A stretch of 64,000 bases of DNA from Gammaproteobacteria bacterium (GCA_002706685.1 PALV01000003.1:68666-132665), one strand, 5' to 3'; shown: positions 45,866 to 55,706, counted from the first letter of the stretch. The notes: generated by a model not told the origin, from the letters alone. A program made the numbers and translations.

Positions 45866-46779
45866 GGCTGGTATTCCCGGATATTGTCACTGCCCAGCAC
45901 AAAATTGGCCGGGTCGTCAGAAATGCGGCGGGTAATGGCATCAACATTGTTGAGGATACTGCGCAGCTCGCGCATGGCAGGTCCCAGCTCTGCAAAACTT
46001 TGAGCGCCGGCGCGCAGCGCGGGTTCACTTTCCTGCAGCATTTGCTTCAATTGCTCGCTTGTTGTTCGAAGCTCAGCGATCGCAACACTGGCGCCACCCA
46101 ACATCGGCTCCTCATAACGATCCAGAGTGGCATTGACTCGCTGCATCAATTCATTCATGGCCCGTGCGCCATCAGCCAGATCGCTGATACCTGAACGCAC
46201 ATTATTCTGCTGATCCGCCAGCGCGCCTGTGACAGCTTCCACATTGTCGAGCACACTCGATATGCGCTGCGCATTTTCCTCAGAGAGCAGACTGTTGGCA
46301 CGTTCCAGCAATGTCGACATATCCAGTAACAGTTGCTCACTGGTCAAGCGTAATTGCGCAAGAGAGGAAGCTGTTGCTTCAATTACTGGCATTTCGCCAT
46401 TGTCGGCGGTCAGTCGCGGGCTTTCCGGCAGCCCCTGACTCAGTTCAATGGAAGACGCACCGGTCACATTCAACAGTGTCTGCCTGGCTTCTGTGTCCAC
46501 TTTGATGGGCGTGTCGGCTTCAACCCAGATACGGGCGCGAACAATGCGCGGGTCCACTGGATCAAGATCCAGCCGCTCGACAGCACCGACACGGATGCCG
46601 CTGTACTGCACCGGGCTGCCGACCGACAGCCCGGATACGGGCTCGCGAAACAGTACCTGGTAGTAGTCAATTTCCCGGTCGGCGCCGGCACCGGTTATCC
46701 ACAATGCAAACCCCAGTAACGCAGCACCTGCACCCAGGGTGAACAGGCCAACCAGAATATAGTGTGCCCGCGTTTCCAT
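45862..46779 (-). CDS. MCE-domain protein, MlaD-like
   Basis: This 305-residue protein has an N-terminal anchor helix (LVGLFTLGAGAALLGFALWITG, about 10-31) and an MCE domain (DYYQVLFREPVSGLSVGSPVQYSGIRVGAVERLDLDP). A long helical tail with coiled-coil heptads follows. MCE proteins form hexameric rings in the periplasm that move phospholipids between membranes. It overlaps the ATPase gene by one base and the lipoprotein gene by four, so the operon is translated in one run. Confidence 0.9.
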   Translation of the reverse strand: METRAHYILVGLFTLGAGAALLGFALWITGAGADREIDYYQVLFREPVSGLSVGSPVQYSGIRVGAVERLDLDPVDPRIVRARIWVEADTPIKVDTEARQTLLNVTGASSIELSQGLPESPRLTADNGEMPVIEATASSLAQLRLTSEQLLLDMSTLLERANSLLSEENAQRISSVLDNVEAVTGALADQQNNVRSGISDLADGARAMNELMQRVNATLDRYEEPMLGGASVAIAELRTTSEQLKQMLQESEPALRAGAQSFAELGPAMRELRSILNNVDAITRRISDDPANFVLGSDNIREYQP

Positions 46780-47555
46780 CAGTCCCCTCGCTCGTTGGCA
46801 GCAACGGCGGCTGCCGCTGCACGGCCTCTAGGCCCATGAAAATAATCCTGAATCCAGGCGTCATCCACCGCCGCAACCACATCCAGTGTATCGTTAACCA
46901 GGACTCGTTTTTGCGACAGGACAGCCACCCGATCACAGGCAGTGTACAACGTATCCAGATCATGTGTAATGAGGAAGACAGTCAGGTCAAACGCGTCCCG
47001 GACGGTAACCAGCAATCGGTCGAATGCAGCTGCACCGATTGGGTCAAGACCGGCGGTGGGTTCATCCAGAAACAGAATGTCCGGATCCAGCGCCAGCGCG
47101 CGGGCCAGCGCCGCTCGTTTGACCATGCCACCGGAAAGATCTGAGGGCAGCAATTGCGCGGCATGTTCGGGCAAACCGGCCAGCGCAATCTTGACCCGGG
47201 CAATGTCATTGGCATCAGCTCGTGACAAACCGATGGTTTCTACCAATGGCAGCGCGACGTTTTCTTCAACAGTCAGCGACGAGTACAGGGCGCCGCGCTG
47301 AAATAAAACACCGATGCGGGGCTCCATGTCGGCTGATTTTCCAACCAGGGACACCGTACCCGCATTGGGTTGATGCAGGCCTGCAATCGACCGCAGCAAC
47401 ACTGACTTGCCTGCACCGGAGCCACCGACGACTCCCAGGATTTCGCCGCGCCGCACGTCAAGATCCAGATTCTGGTGCACAACATGGGTGCCAAACCGGT
47501 TCTCCAGCCCGCGCACTGTGATGACTGAAGTTTCAGACGAACTCATCTTCACCAT
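46779..47555 (-). CDS. MlaF-like ATPase of an MCE transporter
   Basis: This 258-residue ATPase has Walker A GGSGAGKS (44-51), the MlaF-type signature LSGGMVKR (140-147) and Walker B ILFLDEPTAGLDP. LSGGM-x-KR distinguishes this group from other ABC ATPases. The C-terminal extension (DYFHGPRGRAAAAAVAANE) is where MlaF partners bind. It starts seven bases inside the permease gene; the first ATG at 47555 and a second one nine bases later are both possible starts. It powers the STAS-MlaE permease at 47549-48676. Confidence 0.92.
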   Translation of the reverse strand: MVKMSSSETSVITVRGLENRFGTHVVHQNLDLDVRRGEILGVVGGSGAGKSVLLRSIAGLHQPNAGTVSLVGKSADMEPRIGVLFQRGALYSSLTVEENVALPLVETIGLSRADANDIARVKIALAGLPEHAAQLLPSDLSGGMVKRAALARALALDPDILFLDEPTAGLDPIGAAAFDRLLVTVRDAFDLTVFLITHDLDTLYTACDRVAVLSQKRVLVNDTLDVVAAVDDAWIQDYFHGPRGRAAAAAVAANERGD

Positions 47556-48676
47556 CCCATCTGCATAAAGAACAGGGCGGCAACCGCATCCAGCAGGATC
47601 ACCACAAATATGGACTGCACAACAGCCGAGGTGGTGTGCTCCCCAACTGACTGTGCGCTACCTGCAACCTTCATTCCTTCCAGACATCCAATCAGGGCTA
47701 TCAGTATGGCAAACACGGGCGCCTTGCTGATACCCAGCAGCATATGACGAATCGGTATATCCTGCACAATCGTCAGATACTGCGCGAGAGAAATATCCAG
47801 CGACGCGGCGGCGACCACAGCCCCGCCTGCCATGCCGGCCATGATCGACAGAAAGGTCAGCAGAGGCAGGACGATCACCAGTGCCAGCACCCGCGGCAGC
47901 ACCAGCAGTTCAATCGGGCTGAGGTCCTGAACTCGCAGGGCATCCAGCTCTTCGTTTATTTTCATGGAGCCGATCTGTGCTGCAAATGCGCTGGCTGTGC
48001 GACCCGCCAGCAGAATTGCGGCCAGCAGTACACCCAGTTCCCGCATGAAGGCGTAGGCAACCAGATCCACTGTATAAATGGTGGCACCAAAATCGGCCAG
48101 AACAGTGGCGCCCAGAAACGCAACAACAGCGCCGACCAGAAAATTGAGCAGCATGACAATGGGAACCGCATTCAGGCCGGCATGATGCATCTGCGCCGTC
48201 AGTGCCGTCCAGCGCCAGCGCCAGGGGCGCGGGATCAGTGAGGCAAGGGTTACCAGCGTAACACCGAGAAAGTCCAAAAACTGTAATACCTGGCGCCACC
48301 CACGCATTGTCCAGGCGCCCAGATCGGCCAGCGAGTCGGTAAGCCGCCAGCGCTGCGGAGGCGGACTGGCTTTCTGCGACGCAACGGCCTGCGCGACAGC
48401 CTGTAGCAGGGCCTGACGTTCTCGCGAAAGCCCGCTGGCAGACTCGGTCATTTTTGCAAGCGTCTCGGCACCAAACAGATTCAGCAATATGGTGGCGCCC
48501 GAGGTATCCATGGCCGAGACCTCACTGGCATCCAGCTGCAGACTGGTGTCGTTTGCTGACTCGACATCCGACAGCTCAACACGCCTCAGACGTGAATAAT
48601 TCGCCAGCGTCCAGTCGCCGCGTAGTATCACGCGTGGCGACTCACCACGATCCAGCGTCAGCAGGTCATCTGTCAC
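47549..48676 (-). CDS. MlaE-like permease with fused N-terminal STAS domain
   Basis: This 375-residue protein starts with GTG at 48676. Residues 1 to about 75 form a STAS domain (DASEVSAMDTSGATILLNLFG), the role played by the separate protein MlaB in E. coli. After a linker come the MlaE helices with the family signature LRELGVLLAAILLAGRTASAFAAQIGSMK and EELDALRVQDLSPIELLVLPRV. The fused STAS would regulate the ATPase. It is first in the minus-strand operon permease, ATPase, MCE protein, lipoprotein. Confidence 0.9.
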   Translation of the reverse strand: MTDDLLTLDRGESPRVILRGDWTLANYSRLRRVELSDVESANDTSLQLDASEVSAMDTSGATILLNLFGAETLAKMTESASGLSRERQALLQAVAQAVASQKASPPPQRWRLTDSLADLGAWTMRGWRQVLQFLDFLGVTLVTLASLIPRPWRWRWTALTAQMHHAGLNAVPIVMLLNFLVGAVVAFLGATVLADFGATIYTVDLVAYAFMRELGVLLAAILLAGRTASAFAAQIGSMKINEELDALRVQDLSPIELLVLPRVLALVIVLPLLTFLSIMAGMAGGAVVAAASLDISLAQYLTIVQDIPIRHMLLGISKAPVFAILIALIGCLEGMKVAGSAQSVGEHTTSAVVQSIFVVILLDAVAALFFMQMGW

Positions 48677-48705
48677 TGTAGGCTTACCAGGCGACGTAGC
48701 ATGAA

Positions 48706-49248
48706 TCAGTCCAGAATGCCGGTTTCGTAACCATCCAGACTGGCCGTATTCTTCTCCTGCCAGTACTGCTCGATGGCGGGCCGACCGCGATTGTCAGCCC
48801 ATTTTGTCAAAGTGGGGCGCTCGCCGGTCATTTCGTAGAACGGAACCGCGTAGCCGCAGGAAGTCAGCACCAGATCCAGCTCCACCTCAAATATCTGACG
48901 GGCACCGGTAAACTCGGGGAACAGCGCCAGACGCTCGTCCCATTGCGCATCACGCGAGTGAATCACGCTGGCCTGTCCGTAAAGACGCAGTATCAAAGGT
49001 TGTCGATCGAAGGAGCAGAACATCAGCGTCATGCGCGGATTCTGCAGTATGTGCGCGGCGGTTTCGTTACCGCTGCCGGTGAGATTAAGCCAGGCAACCC
49101 GCTGCGGCCCCAGCACTCTAAAACTGTCCATGCCTTTAGGCGACACGTTTACGCGACCCTCTGGGCCCGCAGTGCCAACAAAAAAGAGATGCTGACGCTG
49201 GATAAATTCAATATGCGTTTCATTCAACGCGGGAAACTGCTCGGCCAT
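48706..49248 (-). CDS. Pyridoxamine 5'-phosphate oxidase-like flavin-binding protein
   Basis: This 180-residue protein starts at the ATG at 49248, with AAAGGAGA six bases upstream; the frame is open to 49302 without a site. It has the split-barrel pattern FIQRQHLFFVGTAGPEGRVNVSPKGMDSFRVLGPQRVAWLNLTGSGNETAAHI, which binds FMN or F420 in relatives, and a C-terminal stretch YEMTGERPTLTKWADNRG. It is not the biosynthetic PdxH; substrate unknown. It lies between the MCE operon and metE, 140 bases from the latter. Confidence 0.82.
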   Translation of the reverse strand: MAEQFPALNETHIEFIQRQHLFFVGTAGPEGRVNVSPKGMDSFRVLGPQRVAWLNLTGSGNETAAHILQNPRMTLMFCSFDRQPLILRLYGQASVIHSRDAQWDERLALFPEFTGARQIFEVELDLVLTSCGYAVPFYEMTGERPTLTKWADNRGRPAIEQYWQEKNTASLDGYETGILD

Positions 49249-49388
49249 GGGTTTCTCCTTTGACTGCCCGTGCCGCCTGCCCGGGCAAACTACTGGCGCC
49301 ATCTGCTGGGGCTGGCTGCGATAGACCGGCCATCAAGGCAGATAGCCGGTGTTCAGCATACTACAGTCTCGAGGAGTCAAACAGGTGC

Positions 49389-51734
49389 TCAGCCCGCGGC
49401 AAGCCCCATTTCTCGGCGTAGCTGGGTGGCGGCAGCAACCATCTGCTGCAGCGCCGCCTCTGTCTCTGGCCAGCCGCGCGTTTTTAAGCCGCAGTCCGGG
49501 TTAACCCATAGATGCTGGATCGGCAACTTGCGTGCCATGCGCCGAAGCATGGCCTTGATCGCGTCCGCGTCGGGCACGTTCGGCGAGTGTATGTCGTAGA
49601 CACCCGGCCCAATCTGCGCTGGGTAGTCAAAGTCTTCGAAGGCCTGAATCAGATCTCCATTCGAGCGCGCGGTTTCAATCGTGATGACATCAGCGTCCAG
49701 TGCAGCGATCGCCGGCATGATGTCATTAAATTCCGAGTAGCACATATGCGTATGAATCTGCGTCGTATCGCTCACGCCTGCGGCACTCAGCCGGAAGGCA
49801 TTGACGGCCCAGTCCAGATAATGAGACTGCGCCTGCCGCCGCAGTGGCAAACCCTCACGCAAGGCCGGCTCATCAATCTGTATCACGTTGATGCCGGCCG
49901 CCTCCAGGTCACGCACTTCCTCTCTCAGTGCCAGTGCAATCTGCAACGCGGTCTTCTCGCGTGGCTGATCATCGCGGACAAAGGCCCATTGCAGCATGGT
50001 AACGGGCCCGGTCAGCATGCCCTTGACCGGCTTTTCACTAAGCGACTGCGCATAGCGTGCCCATTTGACTGTCATGGGCGCAGGGCGTTGAACGTCACCA
50101 AAAATGATAGGCGGTTTCACGCATCGGGAGCCGTAACTCTGCACCCAGCCATTGCGAGTTGACGCGTAGCCATCGAGCTGCTCACCAAAGTACTCAACCA
50201 TGTCATTGCGTTCCGCTTCTCCATGCACCAGCACATCCAGACCCAGGGCCTCCTGGCGCTGGATGGCGTCGGCGATGTGATCCAGCATATGCTGCTCATA
50301 TTCCTCAGCACTTATCTCACCCAGTTTGAACTGCCGGCGCGCCTTGCGGATCTCCTGCGTCTGCGGAAATGAACCAATGGTTGTCGTGGGCAGCGGTGGC
50401 AGTGCCAGGTGCGCCTGCTGCTCAAGAATTCTTTCAACAAATGGACTCTGGCGCTGAAAATCTGTCGCGACAATGGCTTGCACAGCCTGTTGAACGCCAG
50501 GCCGATGGATCAGTGAGGACTGGCGCCGTGCCAGCACGCTGTCCCGACTCTCCTGCAGCCAGTGTCTGGCCCTGTCCGAATCGGGCGCCGTCAAAAGGCT
50601 TGATATGAAAGTCAGCTCATCAAGTTTTTGCCGGGCAAACGCAAGCCAGCCCAGCAGGTCGCGGTCCAGCACAGTTTCTTCGCGAAGGTCGACCGGGCAA
50701 TGCAGCAAAGAACACGACGGCGCCAGCCATAGCCTTGCTCCCAGCCTGTCGTAAGCACGTCGCAGCAGGTCACGCGATTTCTCCAGATCGTTGCGCCAGA
50801 TGTTGCGACCATCAACGATACCCACCGACAACACCTGATGCACCGGCAGATTATCCAGCACCCTAATAAGCTGTTGCGGGGCGCGGACCACATCAATATG
50901 CAGCCCGGCGACCGGTAAGTTCACTGCCGTATTCAGATTCTCGTCCAGCGCGCCGAAGTAAGTACTCAGCAACAATTTCGCCGGTACCGTGCGTAAGGCG
51001 TGATATGCCTGCTCAAAGGCCTTGTGCCACGCACCGGGTAGATCCAGCGTCAGAATTGGCTCATCAATCTGCACCCAATCCGCCCCGGCATCCACCAGAG
51101 CCTGCAGCAGTTGCTTGTACACCGGCAACAAATCAGACAGCAGACTCAGTTTATCGAATCCGGTTTCCTGCGACTTGCCAATCCACAGATAGGTCAGAGG
51201 ACCAATGATGACCGGCTTGGCTTTATACCCGGCGGCCACCGCCTCCCGAGTCTCATCAATGATCTGGGGCCAGCTCAGGGCAAATGTCTGACCCGGCGCC
51301 AGCTCTGGCACCAGATAGTGATAGTTGGTGTCGAACCATTTGGTCATTTCGGCGGCAATCGCCGGCTCGCCGGTCGGTGCGCGGCCTCGGGCGACCCGGA
51401 ACAGTGTATCCAGATCGATATCGGCGGCGTCGTCTGAGCTCTGCTGGCGATGACGCGATGGCAGGTGGCCCAGCGTGGCGGACATGGTCAATACCTGGTC
51501 GTACCAGGCAAAATCACCGGTGGTCACCATATCCAGGCCGGCTTCCTGCTGCGCCTGCCAGTTCTGCTGCCGGATCTGGCGACCAAGCGCCAACAGGTCC
51601 TGCTGACTGCTATCGCCACGCCAATAGGCCTCAAGCGCAGTCTTTAATTCCCGATGTGCGCCAATGCGCGGATATCCAAGCGTATGGCGTACAATCTGTG
51701 ACGGCTCTGATGGCCGCGTGTCTGTGTGATTCAT
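49389..51734 (-). CDS. metE: Cobalamin-independent methionine synthase MetE
   Basis: This 781-residue protein is full length for MetE and has the two beta/alpha barrels. N-terminal [21 protein letters not shown] and C-terminal [16 protein letters not shown] are conserved. The zinc ligands fall in [10 protein letters not shown] and [12 protein letters not shown]. It transfers a methyl group from methyltetrahydropteroyl-glutamate to homocysteine. The start at 51734 has AGGGGAT upstream and fits the family, although the frame runs on to 51812 over the MetR boxes. It diverges from metR, as in E. coli. Confidence 0.97.
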   Translation of the reverse strand: MNHTDTRPSEPSQIVRHTLGYPRIGAHRELKTALEAYWRGDSSQQDLLALGRQIRQQNWQAQQEAGLDMVTTGDFAWYDQVLTMSATLGHLPSRHRQQSSDDAADIDLDTLFRVARGRAPTGEPAIAAEMTKWFDTNYHYLVPELAPGQTFALSWPQIIDETREAVAAGYKAKPVIIGPLTYLWIGKSQETGFDKLSLLSDLLPVYKQLLQALVDAGADWVQIDEPILTLDLPGAWHKAFEQAYHALRTVPAKLLLSTYFGALDENLNTAVNLPVAGLHIDVVRAPQQLIRVLDNLPVHQVLSVGIVDGRNIWRNDLEKSRDLLRRAYDRLGARLWLAPSCSLLHCPVDLREETVLDRDLLGWLAFARQKLDELTFISSLLTAPDSDRARHWLQESRDSVLARRQSSLIHRPGVQQAVQAIVATDFQRQSPFVERILEQQAHLALPPLPTTTIGSFPQTQEIRKARRQFKLGEISAEEYEQHMLDHIADAIQRQEALGLDVLVHGEAERNDMVEYFGEQLDGYASTRNGWVQSYGSRCVKPPIIFGDVQRPAPMTVKWARYAQSLSEKPVKGMLTGPVTMLQWAFVRDDQPREKTALQIALALREEVRDLEAAGINVIQIDEPALREGLPLRRQAQSHYLDWAVNAFRLSAAGVSDTTQIHTHMCYSEFNDIMPAIAALDADVITIETARSNGDLIQAFEDFDYPAQIGPGVYDIHSPNVPDADAIKAMLRRMARKLPIQHLWVNPDCGLKTRGWPETEAALQQMVAAATQLRREMGLAAG

Positions 51735-51783
51735 AACAATCCCCTGTAAAGTCAGGGGCGCTATTGTGCCGATACCAATAAAT

Positions 51784-51827
51784 TGAATAAACTTCATATT
51801 TCTCAGAAACAATATGAATATTATTCA
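51784..51827. promoter_or_regulatory. Two MetR boxes in the metE-metR intergenic region
   Basis: TGAATAAACTTCA (51784-51796) and TGAATATTATTCA (51815-51827) both match the MetR consensus TGAA-N5-TTCA exactly. Their centres are 31 bases apart, about three helical turns, suited to two dimers on one face. The second box ends on the A of the metR ATG, so MetR binding would directly oppose its own expression while activating metE. Confidence 0.85.
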
Positions 51828-52750
51828 TGATCATTGATATCAGACACCTGAAAACCATGCAGGCACTGCGCGACACGGGTCGCCTGACCGATGCGGCCGA
51901 ACGCCTGTGTGTGACGCAATCGGCCCTCTCACATCAAATCAAGGAGCTGGAAAGCCGACTCGGCTGCGAGCTGTTCCTGCGCAAGACCCGACCACTGCAA
52001 TTGACCGGCCCCGGGCGCCGGCTACTGGCCCTGGCAGAACAGGTGTTGCCAATGATTGCCGGTGCCGAACATGATATCCAGCGCATGGTGCATGGTGACG
52101 CGGGCCGACTGTACATGGCCATCGAATGTCACAGCTGTTTCAACTGGCTGATGCCCACCATCGAAGCCTACCGCAGCAACTGGCCGGCCGTGGACCTGGA
52201 TTTCTCCAGTGGTTTCATGTTCGACCCATTGCCAGCCTTACACAGCGGCGAGCTCGATCTGGTTATCACCTCTGATCCGCGCGACTACAAATCACTGGCT
52301 TACCTGCCACTGTTTCAGTACGAAATGCAGATCGCTGTGGCCCCTGATCATGCTCTCGCCGGTCAGGCTTTTGTATCACCCGGCGACCTGACACGCGAGA
52401 CCATCATTACCTACCCGGTGGAGCGTCAGCGATTGGACGTATTTAATGCCTTTCTTAACCCGGCCGGCGTGGAGCCCGCCGCGGTGCGCACTACAGAATT
52501 GACCGTCATGATGATCCAACAGGTGGCGAACCACAGGGGCGTCTGTGCGCTGCCAAACTGGGTCTTGGACGAGTATGTGCGACAGGGTCTGGTCGTGGCT
52601 TTACCGGCCACGGAATCAGGTCATTGGCTGACGCTGTATGCCGCGGTTCGCGCGGAGCAGGAACACACTGCCTACCTGCAGAGCTTTGTGCAAAGCGCCC
52701 GGTCGCACTGTCTGGAGAATTTGCGCGGCGTTCGCGCCGGCCGAGACTGA
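51827..52750 (+). CDS. metR: MetR, LysR-family regulator of methionine synthesis
   Basis: This 307-residue regulator begins MIIDIRHLKTMQALRDTGRLTDAAERLCVTQSALSHQIKELESRLG, closely matching E. coli MetR (HLKT..QAL) and a LysR winged helix. The C-terminal effector domain would bind homocysteine. There is no Shine-Dalgarno sequence before the ATG at 51827, and a MetR box runs into the start codon, so the transcript may be leaderless or poorly translated. Divergence from metE fits the classical regulator-target arrangement. Confidence 0.93.
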   Translation: MIIDIRHLKTMQALRDTGRLTDAAERLCVTQSALSHQIKELESRLGCELFLRKTRPLQLTGPGRRLLALAEQVLPMIAGAEHDIQRMVHGDAGRLYMAIECHSCFNWLMPTIEAYRSNWPAVDLDFSSGFMFDPLPALHSGELDLVITSDPRDYKSLAYLPLFQYEMQIAVAPDHALAGQAFVSPGDLTRETIITYPVERQRLDVFNAFLNPAGVEPAAVRTTELTVMMIQQVANHRGVCALPNWVLDEYVRQGLVVALPATESGHWLTLYAAVRAEQEHTAYLQSFVQSARSHCLENLRGVRAGRD

Positions 52751-52756
52751 GCTCGA

Positions 52757-53446
52757 TTAAATGACCACATCAAACAGCGCTCCGATCCCATAGGTTACCA
52801 GCATCGCTGCAGCACCCCAGAATACAACACGCAACACCGGCTTTAGTGGCGCGGCACCGCCCAGATGGGCTGCCAAATAACCAAGCAAAGCCAGCGACAT
52901 CAGTGCCGACAGACTGACGGCCAGGGTAAGCGCGGTCAGCGGCAGCATGACTGCCACCAGTAACGGCAACGCCGCCCCTGCCGAGAATGTCAGCGCGGAT
53001 GTGAAAGCTGCCTGCATGGGATGGGCATTCACAGCAGCGGTAATACCAAGCTCGTCCCGCGCATGCGCAGCCAGAGCGTCACGTGACATTAATTGCCGGG
53101 CAACTTCCTCAGCCAGCTCCGGATCAAGCCCTCTGGCCTGATAGATGCCTGCCAGTTCAGCCAGCTCCTGCTCAGGCTCGGCGGCCAGCTCTTTACGCTC
53201 CAGTGCCAGGTCAGCCTTTTCAATGTCGGCCTGCGAGCTGACTGAAACGTACTCGCCCGCGGCCATCGACATGGCTCCCGCGACCAGGCCTGCCAGCCCA
53301 GCTATCAGGATACCCCTGGCGTCTGCACCAGCGGCGGCCACACCCAGGATCAGACTGGCGGTGGATACAATACCATCGTTGGCACCGAGCACCGCGGCGC
53401 GCAGCCAGCCGCTGCGATTGATTCTGTGTTTTTCAGGGTAGGTCAT
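52757..53446 (-). CDS. VIT1/CCC1-family metal transporter
   Basis: This 229-residue protein has four to five helices and the family hallmark WLRAAVLGANDGIVSTASLILGVAAAG, followed by AAGEYVSVSSQADIEKADL. An acidic cytoplasmic segment (about 70-110, ERKELAAEPEQELAELAG) is the region where Fe2+ or Mn2+ binds in the plant vacuolar homologue. It probably exports or stores iron or manganese. It starts five bases after the methionine aminopeptidase stop and may be translated with it. Confidence 0.88.
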   Translation of the reverse strand: MTYPEKHRINRSGWLRAAVLGANDGIVSTASLILGVAAAGADARGILIAGLAGLVAGAMSMAAGEYVSVSSQADIEKADLALERKELAAEPEQELAELAGIYQARGLDPELAEEVARQLMSRDALAAHARDELGITAAVNAHPMQAAFTSALTFSAGAALPLLVAVMLPLTALTLAVSLSALMSLALLGYLAAHLGGAAPLKPVLRVVFWGAAAMLVTYGIGALFDVVI

Positions 53447-53450
53447 TGGC

Positions 53451-54197
53451 TCAGACCACGGTCAGCAAAATCGGTCTGCCCTTTGTGATCACCATGGTGT
53501 GCTCAAACTGCGCGGAAAGATTGCCCGGGCTGCCTACCAGCGTCCAACCGTCGTCAGCTTCCTCAACATGCCGGCTTTTTGTCGACAGGAAGGGCTCAAT
53601 GGTAATCACCAGGCCCTCGTGCAACATGCGACGGTCGGCCGGATTGTAATAGCCGGGAATCTCCCCTGGCTCTTCATGCAAAGCACGACCGACGCCGTGG
53701 CTGCAAAGATTGCGGATGATCCTGAAGCCTTTCTGTTTGGCCACTTTTTCGATCGCCCGGCCAATGCCGTTCAGAGGACTGCCCGCTCTTGCACTGCGGC
53801 AGGCTTCATTCAGAGCCACTTGAGTGGAATGCAGCAGGCGGTCTTTGAGCGCATCAGAGGGTGGCACCACAAAGCTGCCACCGGTATCTGCGAAATAGCC
53901 GTCTTTTTCGGCAGAGACGTCGATATTAACAACGTCACCCGGCTGAATGACTCGGCTGCCCGGAATGCCATGAGCTGCCTCTTCATTGATGCTGATACAC
54001 GTGTACCCCGGAAAGCCGTAGGTCAGTCTGGGTGCCGACTGCGCCCCTTCACTTTCCAGCAATGCCTTGCCAATCATATCCAGCTCGGCAGTGGTCATTC
54101 CCGGTTCTGTGCGACGCTTCATTTCCTGCAGTGTCCAGGCAACGATGCGCCCGATGCGCTGAAGCGCTTTTAGATCCTGTTCGGTTTCAATGGTCAT
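53451..54197 (-). CDS. map: Type I methionine aminopeptidase
   Basis: This 248-residue enzyme has all five metal ligands: D93 and D104 (NIDVSAEKDGYFADTG), H167 (CSHGVG), E201 (TIEPF) and E232 (FEHTM), plus H76 in EEAAHGIPG. It removes N-terminal methionine from nascent proteins. GAGGGC lies before the ATG. In many bacteria map stands alone; here it is followed by the VIT transporter and preceded by an ATP-grasp gene. It may be a second MetAP rather than the housekeeping copy. Confidence 0.95.
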   Translation of the reverse strand: MTIETEQDLKALQRIGRIVAWTLQEMKRRTEPGMTTAELDMIGKALLESEGAQSAPRLTYGFPGYTCISINEEAAHGIPGSRVIQPGDVVNIDVSAEKDGYFADTGGSFVVPPSDALKDRLLHSTQVALNEACRSARAGSPLNGIGRAIEKVAKQKGFRIIRNLCSHGVGRALHEEPGEIPGYYNPADRRMLHEGLVITIEPFLSTKSRHVEEADDGWTLVGSPGNLSAQFEHTMVITKGRPILLTVV

Positions 54198-54236
54198 AAC
54201 AATGCCCTCAGTGAGGCTGTTATACCCCGGTGGATA

Positions 54237-55052
54237 TCAAACCGCAATCGGCCAGACTGGTTGCGGGCCTTCCGGGTCGCTGTCATCAGGCTGGGCGTTA
54301 GTTTGCAGGTAGTCCAGGATGGCTGCTTTCAAGGCCTGACCACCTTCGAGGCCCTGGTTGCCAAACAGGCGATTGAACTCCAGAACGTAAGGATGGTCAC
54401 CTACCAACGCTATATCGAAACCGGCGTGGTTGACGCCCAGCTGCCGCGCCAGCCGTAACGCCAGATCAGTCGCTGCCGCCGGCACCGGGCTGTGGTCTAT
54501 GCGGCCACCCTGCGCCACATTATTGTAGAACCCTCGATCCGACTGGGTTCGCCAGTACGCAGTAATGACCCTGTCACCCACAATTACGACACGAACATCA
54601 CGGTCTATGGGCAGATACTCCTGTACATAAAGTACCGGTGTTTTTTCGCAGTATTGTTGCCAGTCCTGACGGCAGTTGATCAGCCAGACACCTTCGCCCA
54701 TGCTGGCCTTGGGCAGCTTGGCAACAAACGGCAGTGGCATAAGATCCCAGAGCCGTTCGCGCGACTCGGCACAGTTATTCTCTATGACCGTCCATGGCGT
54801 GTGCGCCGGCGCAATCAGCTCAAACGCCCGCGTCATCTCCACCTTGTCGTGACCTATGCGATAACTGGCCTCGCTGGGAAATACCCGGCAGTTCAGGCCA
54901 TAAACCAAAGCGTTAAGTTGCCAGTATTCGGGATACAACACCCAGTCAGCGCGGCTCAGCAGTTCCTTGTGCTGAAAAATATCCTGGGGTTTAAGAACGG
55001 TTGTATTGGGAAAGCCGAGAGTTCGGAAGACGTCGAATGACACCAGATTCAT
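54237..55052 (-). CDS. ATP-grasp ligase, RimK-like
   Basis: This protein of about 271 residues has an ATP-grasp core. FVAKLPKASMGEGVWLI is the glycine-rich loop region, VQEYLPIDRDVRVVIVGDRVITAYWRTQ is the RimK-type central strand pattern, and GVNHAGFDIALVGDHPYVLEFNRLFGNQGLE supplies the metal-binding N in EFNRLFGNQGL. Such enzymes join an amino acid or amine to a carboxylate using ATP. The N-terminal domain is short and the substrate is unknown. The ATG at 55052 has no clear ribosome site; a GTG at 55064 is also possible. It is 39 bases before map. Confidence 0.8.
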   Translation of the reverse strand: MNLVSFDVFRTLGFPNTTVLKPQDIFQHKELLSRADWVLYPEYWQLNALVYGLNCRVFPSEASYRIGHDKVEMTRAFELIAPAHTPWTVIENNCAESRERLWDLMPLPFVAKLPKASMGEGVWLINCRQDWQQYCEKTPVLYVQEYLPIDRDVRVVIVGDRVITAYWRTQSDRGFYNNVAQGGRIDHSPVPAAATDLALRLARQLGVNHAGFDIALVGDHPYVLEFNRLFGNQGLEGGQALKAAILDYLQTNAQPDDSDPEGPQPVWPIAV

Positions 55053-55085
55053 GTTTGCGCGCACGCAGAGGGAAAAGCGCGCATT

Positions 55086-55706
55086 CTATTGAGAATTTTG
55101 AATCTGGCAAGTAGTTTTGTGTGTGAGTGAGCTGGTCAGTGAGGACAGCAGAATCAGGGTGTAGGCCGTCACCTCAATAAGTTCTTCATAGAACGCCGGA
55201 TGTTCGACGCCCTGATAGCCTTCAAAGAAGGCCGCCAGATACAAAAGCAGTCCGGACGCGACCAGCATCATACCCGCCGGCGTGACCGCGAACTGCAAGG
55301 CCTCCTTAAGGTAATGCCTGAAATCAACATAGAGCGCATAGGTGAGTAGTGCGCAGAAAGCCATTGCCAGCAGAATATTGCGGCCTGTGCCCGAGGTGAG
55401 TGCGATAACAGCTTGCGGCAGGTCGAAATCTTCAACATCGAGCTCACGCACAATAAAGCTGTAGCACAAAAGCGCGCATGACAGCATCAGCAGCGTGTTG
55501 TATCGACCGTTGCGCGATAGCGTGACGATAAAGGCAATACAGGCTGCTGAAAGCAAGATCACCTGAGTCGTCTCAAGCAGTCCGTATTCAGCATAGATCC
55601 GGGTTTGCCCATTGCTCAGGGCTAGAAGAGCCCAGGCAGCGTAAGCTGCCCAGGCAATCGCAAAGGTGATGTAAAGGGTCAGTAGTGGTCCAGCTGGTTT
55701 CGCCAT
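55086..55706 (-). CDS. Polytopic membrane protein of unknown function
   Basis: This 206-residue protein has six hydrophobic segments, starting LLTLYITFAIAWAAYAAWALLAL and including TTQVILLSAACIAFIVTL, LLMLSCALLCYSFIVRELD and AVTPAGMMLVASGLLLYLAAFFEG. Conserved-looking acidic pairs (RELDVEDFDLP) lie between helices. I do not recognise the family. GGGAGACGG precedes the ATG. It is 33 bases before the ATP-grasp gene and may be transcribed with it. Confidence 0.7.
   Translation of the reverse strand: MAKPAGPLLTLYITFAIAWAAYAAWALLALSNGQTRIYAEYGLLETTQVILLSAACIAFIVTLSRNGRYNTLLMLSCALLCYSFIVRELDVEDFDLPQAVIALTSGTGRNILLAMAFCALLTYALYVDFRHYLKEALQFAVTPAGMMLVASGLLLYLAAFFEGYQGVEHPAFYEELIEVTAYTLILLSSLTSSLTHKTTCQIQNSQ

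Noticed and set aside
49325..49350. ACCGGC/GCCGGT repeat between metE and the PPOX gene as a terminator
   Set aside because: A 14-base loop and no T-run on either strand.
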